A stretch of DNA of 64,000 nt from Pelobates cultripes (taxonomy: Eukaryota > Chordata > Amphibia > Anura > Pelobatidae): NCBI GenBank assembly GCA_933207985.1, contig OW240921.1, forward strand, positions 106,339,855 to 106,403,854. Reading direction: 5' to 3'. The first letter of the stretch is position 1. Every line of letters begins with the position of its first letter. A model generated the notes under the pieces. That model worked only from the letters and a program-made list of their open reading frames with translations. It had not been told where the DNA came from and did no database searches. Below, piece by piece: positions 13,101-22,100 of the stretch. A program made the position numbers and the translations under genes.

Positions 13101-16100
13101 CCTCAGCAGTGCCACAGGCTGATAGCGTTCATGCCACACCGCATTGAAGCAGTAATGGCTGCAAAAGGGGCCCAAACCAAGTACTGAGTCCATATGCATG
13201 CTTATACTTTTCAGAGGTCCGATACTGTTCTATGTACACTTCTTGTTTTATTGATTGCATGTAATATTCTAATTTACTGAGATTGTGGATTTGGGGTTTT
13301 CATGAGCTGTTAGCCATAATCATCGCACTTATGACAAATCACAGCTTGAACTATTTTGCTTTGCATGTAATGCGTCTATCTCATATATTAGTTTCCCCTT
13401 TTACGTTGCATTACTGAAATAAATGAACTTTTGCATGATATTTTAATTTTTCAAGTATCACCTGTACATTCAGGCAACTGTCCTTAAACAAATCACTCAC
13501 AAATCCATACTCCTCATTAGATAAAGTATCATTGGTCAATCATATGAGATTTACTTTAAACAGGAGTGAAAACTGGCTGTGTTAATGGAATATTCAATAC
13601 AATATAAATGCATTTCTTTAATATCCACTGAACAAAATTATAAACACAACACTTTAGTTTTTGCCCCCATTTTTCAAGAGCTGAACTCAAAGATCTAAGA
13701 CTTTTTCTATGTACACAAAAGGCCTATTTCTCTCAAATATTGTTCACAAATCTGTCTAAATCTGTGTTAGTGAGCACTTCTCCTTTGCCGAGATAATCCA
13801 TCCACCTCACAGGTGTGGCATATCAAAATGCTGATTAGACAGCATGATTATTGCACAGGTGTGCCTTAGGCTGGCCACTATAAAAAGCCACTCTAAAAAA
13901 AGCCTGTCAATATCACAAGATAAATAGGATAGGCCGCGACTTGCCTTCTTCTTGCATATCCTTTTATTTCCTTCAGCTGAGTTATTTTATCTATATATGT
14001 TGCAAGAAGTGAATTCAGTGCAGTGAATTGTTACCCTTGTTTATAAATAGTTTTGTATGGTGTACATGGGGACTAGATTTTGTTAACAGGCAGTAGTTTA
14101 TTTACACAGAATGGAGTATGTCTGAAATTTATCACAAGGCATTGTTTTCTCTTTCTGTATTCTCCAAAACCGAGTCAAGTTGAGTGACCCCCTAAGAGGG
14201 ACCTCGGGAGAAAGTTAGATTCAAGTGAGTTCTTAGTTAAAATATCCTTTGAACGTTTCTTGAGTCTACAAGTAGCTAAATCTCTCCAACGACTGACATC
14301 TTTCATATGCTTTGGATATAAATTTTAGCCCTAGAGCCATGTTCCCACTCTAGTCATTGAAATGAGGGCTAAGGGCTTAGGATCTGAAATAGTTACTGTC
14401 TCTCCTGAATAGGGACACGTGGGAGGTATGGTTATTTAGTACATAACTCAGGACATCTCAATCAGGCTTGTGTTGTCCAAATATGTATTTGTTCCATATC
14501 TGTGAGAAAAGGCCCAAATGAGACTGTCTGGCTCAGGAAACAAACTGGAAAGATCATAGAAAGAGGCAAAGAGAAAATTTGAATCTTACAAATATCTACT
14601 TAATAACCACCAGTTGTTGTAAGTTGAAAATAGTTTGGCCAGTTGGGTTACGTTCAATTTAATGTTGTAGCCATGAAATAAATGAAGAGGCACGTATTAT
14701 TCTGGTATCTGGAGGACTAGAATAGGTGGCTTAGCTCTAAATTACAAATAGATGCCGTTTCTCTCTAAGCTGAAATTCAACAGCTCGTTAATTTGCATAT
14801 GAGCCATAGAGAATCATTATCATGAAACAGGATAGGGGGACATGTACGGAATACACAGCTGCGCATGAAGCAATGCAAGTAACAGCCATTAACACACACA
14901 CCATTACCTGCGAGAGGGATTGCACTGAAATACAGACATACAAAGAGGCTGGTGAAATGACAAAGACTAGGATATGAGCTATCTAAGGACCCAGGGGATG
15001 CTAAAAGCATCCTTTTGGTAATATTAAAAGGATATTAAATATACAGGAAAAAATAATTATTGTCTCAGTAAAACATTAACCCTGTCTTGTCTTACAATTC
15101 TAGCAATAGAATGCCTTATAGAGAATTTCCCCATCTCGAATTGCAGAGGCAGATCAAATCATTGCTAATTTATCTGATTTTGAGCAGTTACACAATACTT
15201 AGAATGCGGCAACAGTTAGGTTTTTTCCAAGAGGGTTTGAAGAATTACGTTTCTGTTTTACCTGCGATAAAAGTAAATTAAACATGGACAAACCATAAGG
15301 CTTACAAAAATTGGGACATATTCACTCTCAGGACACACCTAAGAGGGCTGTAGTGGGGGGCTATAGTGTGAGTAATTATCCGCCACCATGTTGAAGCCCA
15401 GACAGGGACCAGAACAGGCCAAGACAGCAGGGTGAAAGGTGGATGCTTAACAAAGTGCCAGACTTGCCTCCCCTAATATAGTTAACTAGTGCGCATGAAT
15501 TAGAAGATTGTGGCATAGATGTGGTCGGATGTAAAGTCAGGTGACTCCAAAATGTCCTTTGCGCTCTAATTAAAATAACTGGGAGACATTTTTCCACTTG
15601 CTTGTTTGGCAGTCTGTCAGGGTCCCAGTGGTTGGTCATTTGTGTTGGGCAACCAATGCACACTATTATGACCTTAACAAGACCTAGGTCAATTCTCGGG
15701 GACATTCTACTGGTTTTCATAGTGATTGCTCCACATTTTGCATAATCATTGCCCTTTATAATTAATCTTTTGATGAATTAGACATGTTGGCCTGTACAGA
15801 TAATGCAATAAAAATCATTTGGCTTTACTCTTACCATGTTATACACCTCTAGGTGAACATAATGTGTTAGAAGCTGAATCTATTTACACTGTGTTCATTT
15901 TCTTCTGAAACATGTATAAAATGCCTGTTTAAGAGGGTCGTACTTTAGATATTTTCCCAAATCTAGCTAATTTACCGGGGTTGCAGGATAGTAAATTTTC
16001 ATGGCCTAAATTAAACACAGCTGCATCACTGCACATCTGTTTATTCACAAAGCCATGTACATTATTTTGGTCTTAAAGCTTTTAATTTGGTAATCAATTC

Positions 16101-19100
16101 CATATCACACGGAGGACAAACAACCGAGTGGGCACTGCATGTAATGAGGTGTACAAGACTAGGCTTTGGCATGAGTCTTGTGGACGCTGTCCCAGACACA
16201 TTGTAGTGGCTGTAACAAAGTTCTGAATCAAAGGCAAAAATGTCTACTTACTGATACAATTTTTATGTTGTATTATAATTAACCTCTGTGTTCCAAAGAT
16301 AACAGATCTAAAGAGTTAATGCTCATTTTTCGGAGGCTTTGGCATGTCCAGAAATCACCACCGTCCCTGGCAAGACTAGTTAACCACACATAACAGAGAG
16401 AGATAAATAGCCAGCTTGGGATGTCATTCTCTCATGCAGCAGTGATTTCAGCTTTAATGGCAAAATCATTATCATTGCGACAATGGCTCACAAATGAGCG
16501 GAGGGTGAAATAAAGAAGGGGGGGGGGTGCGGGATGGAGAATTATGTGTGAAATAAATGAGTGCTTCTGAAATTCATAGCATCATAAAGAGAAACTTATC
16601 AAACGAACCAGCAGAAGGTTAGACGAGCAGCGGAGCAATTAGGCTAACACCGTAGGGCTTCTATTTCATCTTCTGTGTACTCATCATGTAAAAATTCCCA
16701 ATTAGATTTATTCTTTTCATTATCATCAATGGAAATTCACAATAATGTACTTAAGTAGACTGCCCCTTAAAGATACAGTTTCTCAACTACAATTATATGG
16801 AGAGATGGGAATAACAGATAAACAATAGGTAATAGGTAAATAAAAAATAGGTAAATCATTTCAGAATATATAGTCATAATGTTATTAATAAGAATAATAT
16901 TTAGCCACTTTTCTACATGTTTTTGTTTGAACCAGTAAATGTGTTATACTTTACGTGTTTAGATTAAATGTTCATTTAATGTATAAGGAGGGATGACCAG
17001 GGGTATTCCCAGTTGATATTCTAAAAACTCAATATTGCAATAAGTTCCCTACTAGTAAAATGTTTTTTGTTGTGTTTTATTAGAAATGTATAAATTGCTT
17101 CACTTGCAATTCTTTAATACACACAGTTAATAACTGGTCTTCATGATAAGTTGCCGAACTTTTATTTTTCAGCTCGTCATTCGCCGGCGCCCCCTATTGT
17201 ATATTGTTAGCATTCTTCTCCCAAGCATCATGCTTATGACTGTAGACCTCATGAGTTTTTACCTGCCTCCCAATAGTGGGACTCGGATTATGTTTAAGAC
17301 AAGTATTCTTGTGGGCTACACAGTATTTCGAGTCAACATGGCGGATGAACTTCCTGCGTCTAGCTTTAGAACACCCCTGATTGGTAAGTTGATCTTATAT
17401 AGGTAGATTTCATAAAGTTATGCTAGGAATTAAAGCTCCAGGAAAAATAGCTTAAAGTTTCCCTGTTGTTTAATATTTATTTTACATTTCTTAAGTAGTA
17501 CCTTTATCAAGGACATGCTATAATAATTAGCTTATTGTAGTTGTTCTGGTGAGTATAATCATTCCCTGCAGGCATTTTCATGTAAACACTGTCTTTTCAG
17601 AGAATAAGCAGTGTCCCCGAGGGACACCTAGAGTGGCCACTCCTCACATGGCCACTGGAGGTGCTTCCTGGGGCAGTGCTGCACAGTGTGCAGTACTGCT
17701 GTTCAGCATATCCACACTCTGCATACAGACACTGAGCTTTCCTCATAGACATGCATAAATTCAATGCATCTCTATGAGGAGGTGCTAATTGGCCAATACA
17801 GTGTTTGGTCCCACCCCTGTCCTGCCTCTTTGCCGATTTCAGACAATCCAATCCTTTCCCTACCGGAAAGGATTGGATAAAATCATAAATTCTAATTGTG
17901 TCAGCAAGAAGGCAGATGTGGAAATAAGGTACGTTTTATTACCTTTTAAGGAGGCTAAGGGAGGCAAGCCACCTAAATTATGGTTTTAACACTATACGGT
18001 GAGGAATACATGTTTGTGTTCCTGACTAGTGATGTCCCGGACGGTTCGCCGAGGACTCATCATTGAGTAAACTTTGACCCTGTACCTCACAGTCAGCAGA
18101 CACATTCCAGCCAATCAGCAGCGGACCTTCCCTCCCAGGCCCTCCCACTTCCTGGACAGCATCCATTTTGAAGCTGCATTCTTAGTGAGCTGTCCAGGAG
18201 GTGGGAGGGTCTGGGAGGGAGGGTCTGCTGCTGATTGGCTGGAATGTGTCTGCTGACTGTGAGGTACAGTGTCAAAGTTTACTCAATGATGAGTCCGCGG
18301 CGAACCGTTCGGCGAACAGTTCGGGACATCACTGTTCCTGACCCTATTGTGTTAATTTAATGTTGAAAAAGAATATTCTAAATATCTGAAGAGCTGAATG
18401 AAAATGAATAGATCCCATAGACTTGTATTCAATTCTGTTGAGTCCTCCAACTAACCTTTTATATTTCTGATGTCAACAAAATAAATGCATTATGTTAGGA
18501 TAATAGCATCTCTATGGTGGGATGTACTTGGAAAATGGTACAATGGAATGTATTTATAATTATTTTTGGTTAAATAATTCAGTACTAGTGTTATTATAAT
18601 TTCTTAATATCTGTGTGTCTTTTTTTTAGGTATTTTCTTTGTGGTTTGCATGGCACTCATGGTTTTAAGTCTTGGAAAATCTATCATGGTGATAAGATTT
18701 CTTAACGTAGATAAGGAAGAGTCAGAGGAACTCCTTGTATCCCGCTGTCCTTTATTAAATAAAGAGATCCGTGACCCTCAGAAAGTCAGCACAGAAAATA
18801 ACTCTTTGGCTTCAACCACCAACACGACAGGTATTGCCTTCTGCAAAAAAAACTTCAGTTAGATATTAGAACAGCTATATGTTTAACATTTTATTAAAAA
18901 TCCTACTAAAAAGTTTTTGGTCAATAATAGTAGGACACATAATACAGATGCTGGCTTAAAGGACCACTATAGGCACCCAGACCACTTCAGCTCAATGAAG
19001 TGGTCTGGGTGCCAGGTCCATCTAGTGTTAACCCTGCAGCTGTAAAGATAGCAGTTTCAGAGAACTTGCTATGTTTACACTAGGATTGACAGACACTGAC

Positions 19101-22100
19101 AGCCGCTAGAAGCACTTCCGCGCTTCTCACTGTGAAAATCACAGTGAGAAGACGCTGGACGTCCATAGGAAAGCATTGAGAAATGCTTTCCTATGGACTG
19201 TTTGAATGAGCGCGTGGCTCTTGCCGCACATACGCATTCGGCACTGATGTCGGCAGAGGGAGGAGAGTTCCCCAGTGCCGAGGGAGCCCGAAGCTGGAGA
19301 AAGGTAAGTGTTTAACCCCTTGAGCCCCCTTCAGCCCAGCAGGAGTGGAACTCTGAGGGTGGGGGGACCTAAAGACCCTATAAAGTAAGCTTGTTTTCCT
19401 GGCACTATAGTGGTCCTTTAGCATTGCTAGTTTACTCTCTGGTGCTGCCTGGTGTCATCACACCCTTTCCACATTGTCACTGGCATGATACTGTTATTTC
19501 CATCCAACTACCTCTTAATGCTTGAAGGTAAGTAAGTATTTTTGGATGTTGGGTCATCTTGAAAAAATAAGGATTACTTTTGTTAACATGAAACATGCTT
19601 GTATGTCAACTTTTTTCCTTAGGTAAAAGGTTGTCTTTTAATCTATGTAGTGACTTGTACGTCCAATCATTTAGATGTAAGTTGCAAATCCGATGTACAA
19701 GAGTAAATCTGAAAATTAAGATTAATGGGTGTATTGGAGCAACAATCATGATTTTCAATAAGATTACAGCTGAGGGAGCCTGAATGCAATATTTGCAAAT
19801 TAGAAATAAGCCTTTTACTCTTTCAGTGTGAGAATGTTATTTTCAAAGTGATAGTAATTATTTCATATATTACGAATTTATGTGCCACCTTACGATAAAT
19901 ATTTTCCCGTAGACAAGATGATTGGAACCTATTAACATGAACAATTTACATTATAACACTTAAATGAGTCCAAATGTAATCTCTTAATTAGAGAGGCTAC
20001 ATTAATAGCAAATGCATAGATTACATTGTATCCTAATATATGGTATTATTATTTTCTCTATAGGCAACAGACATACTAATATATACTCCAATTGTTCTAA
20101 TGAATATGCACTAGCCACATTATATAATTCTTTATAGTATAATGGGAATCCTGAGATAGAGATAAGCATACTATAGATACATACAATCCACACGCCAGGA
20201 AGAATTAAGAATTGAGAACATTATAATCTAATCTGTGAGTTTGCTAGTGGTTTAACTTGAATATATATATTTTTTGTATTAGAAGTGGATACTGTTATGC
20301 ATACATTTGTGAATAACAAGTTAATTTGGGGGTTTATCCACTAAATACAAATATTCCATAAAGTGTGATTTGTTAGAGGTTCAAAGAAAATTAAAAGTGA
20401 ATTTGAAACCATATTAAGCAAATTGCAAAAATCTCCATATATGTTCTTAGTTGATATTTTTGGTCTCAAACTTGAAATTAACTTTAAACCTCCAACAATC
20501 TACTCTTTAGAGAATAACCCCAACAGAAATCGGTGGTCATATGTGGTGAGTTTACAACCAAATTGCAAGACGAAGGTTAAAGAAGATGAGTTCGAAAAAA
20601 GCTCAAACTAGCTGTTTTGAAGGTTCTTTTTAACACAATTTTTTGATCTACATTTTGCAAGTTATTCACAGTGTGCCTTGCTGTTTAGTGAACAACCCCT
20701 CTTGAATAGGTTGAGAATAATAGCTCATCTACTTACAGTACATATAAAAACTGACGACTGTCTGATAAGAAGTAATAAAGCATTATTTTTTTCAGAATTT
20801 GGTTTACATTTAACGGAACATTTAACAGAATACAAATCTTTATGTACTGTAATATCAACATTGTCTGGTTCTGCATATGTAGAGAGAAAAATAAAAAAAT
20901 CCATGACAATCTGTAAATCTGTCCTAAATAACACCTGAAACATATTGTTCATTTTATCTCCTTCAGGATCGCTTTTGTTTTGCTTCGCCTTGTAAATCAA
21001 ATGAAATCATTAAACAATACACCTCGTATATTTTCCCCATGCCCCAGCAATGGTCTTCACCTGGCATAAATACCAATTCCTACCATGGAACTCTGATACG
21101 TCCTTCTGACTTGTTCTAAATAACTCTTATGACATCCCCTTATTCACACCCCCACTCTTTGGAATGTGCAAGTAATTACAGACCCTTTAAAACAGTGTAT
21201 TTGTTTTAGTATTGGTGTAGAAAAAAATTTGTGTAAAATCATTTTGATGTGCGATGCCTGAGAAATCCTTCAAATGTCCTATATTCATGAAAATGGGAGT
21301 TTTATGTCTTTCTCTTCTGGTGTAGGAATTTTAAGGCAGGAGAGGAGGCTCATATTTTGCATTACTTTCTTTACTCCAATAGCAGCAAAGTGATGTAATG
21401 TAAAGAACAACCAATAAACAGATAATAATGATAACATGACTACACCTCCCTTCAACCAACTCCTCTTTCTTTGCTGCTCAGTGTTAGGATCAGCTCCATG
21501 GTTTTATGTGTCTTTGCTATAAACTTTGTATTATATGAATTGTGTCTTTATTTGTGTATATTGCTCCCTGTTTCCCTGTCCATGGTCAGGGATTATTGGG
21601 TACACAGGCGAAGATGATCCCCCCCCCTTCAAAAGCATCTTCACCTCTGTGCCTCTTAACTCGCCTTTTGTTTCTTATTCACTTTTTTTTAAATGTCTTA
21701 ACCCCTTAAGTGTATCCTATCCCCTATTTTTCCCCATTGTGTGTCTTACACCTCCCTTGTGTATCTCCCCTTTGTGTGTCTTATTCCCCCCAGCCCCTTT
21801 GTTTCCTACTCTACCAGCCCCTTTGTGTCTTTTACTCTTTCCAGTTCCTTGGTGTTTTTTCTTTCATCATTAGCCTGTCTATCTCCCCTCAGCCACTCTC
21901 TGTCTCTTTTTCCTCTTCTCTCACCCCTCTGTGTTTCCACCCCCAGGTCCTTCATCCCCAGCCCCTCTGTACATTTTCTCACACCCAGGCTCCTCTGTGT
22001 GTCTTTCTCTCCACTCAGGCCCCTGTGTGTGCCACTCTCCCCTCCATGTCCCTTAGTGTTCTTCTCTTCTCCCCTCCATGTCCATTAGTTGTCCTCTCCC

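Noticed and set aside
15376..15720. 114-residue minus-strand ORF in HTR3B intron 6
   Set aside because: No family resemblance, ordinary intron composition and no neighbouring coding signal.
18074..18275. Two similar 60-residue ORFs on opposite strands
   Set aside because: They are the two arms of one palindromic element, not a pair of genes.
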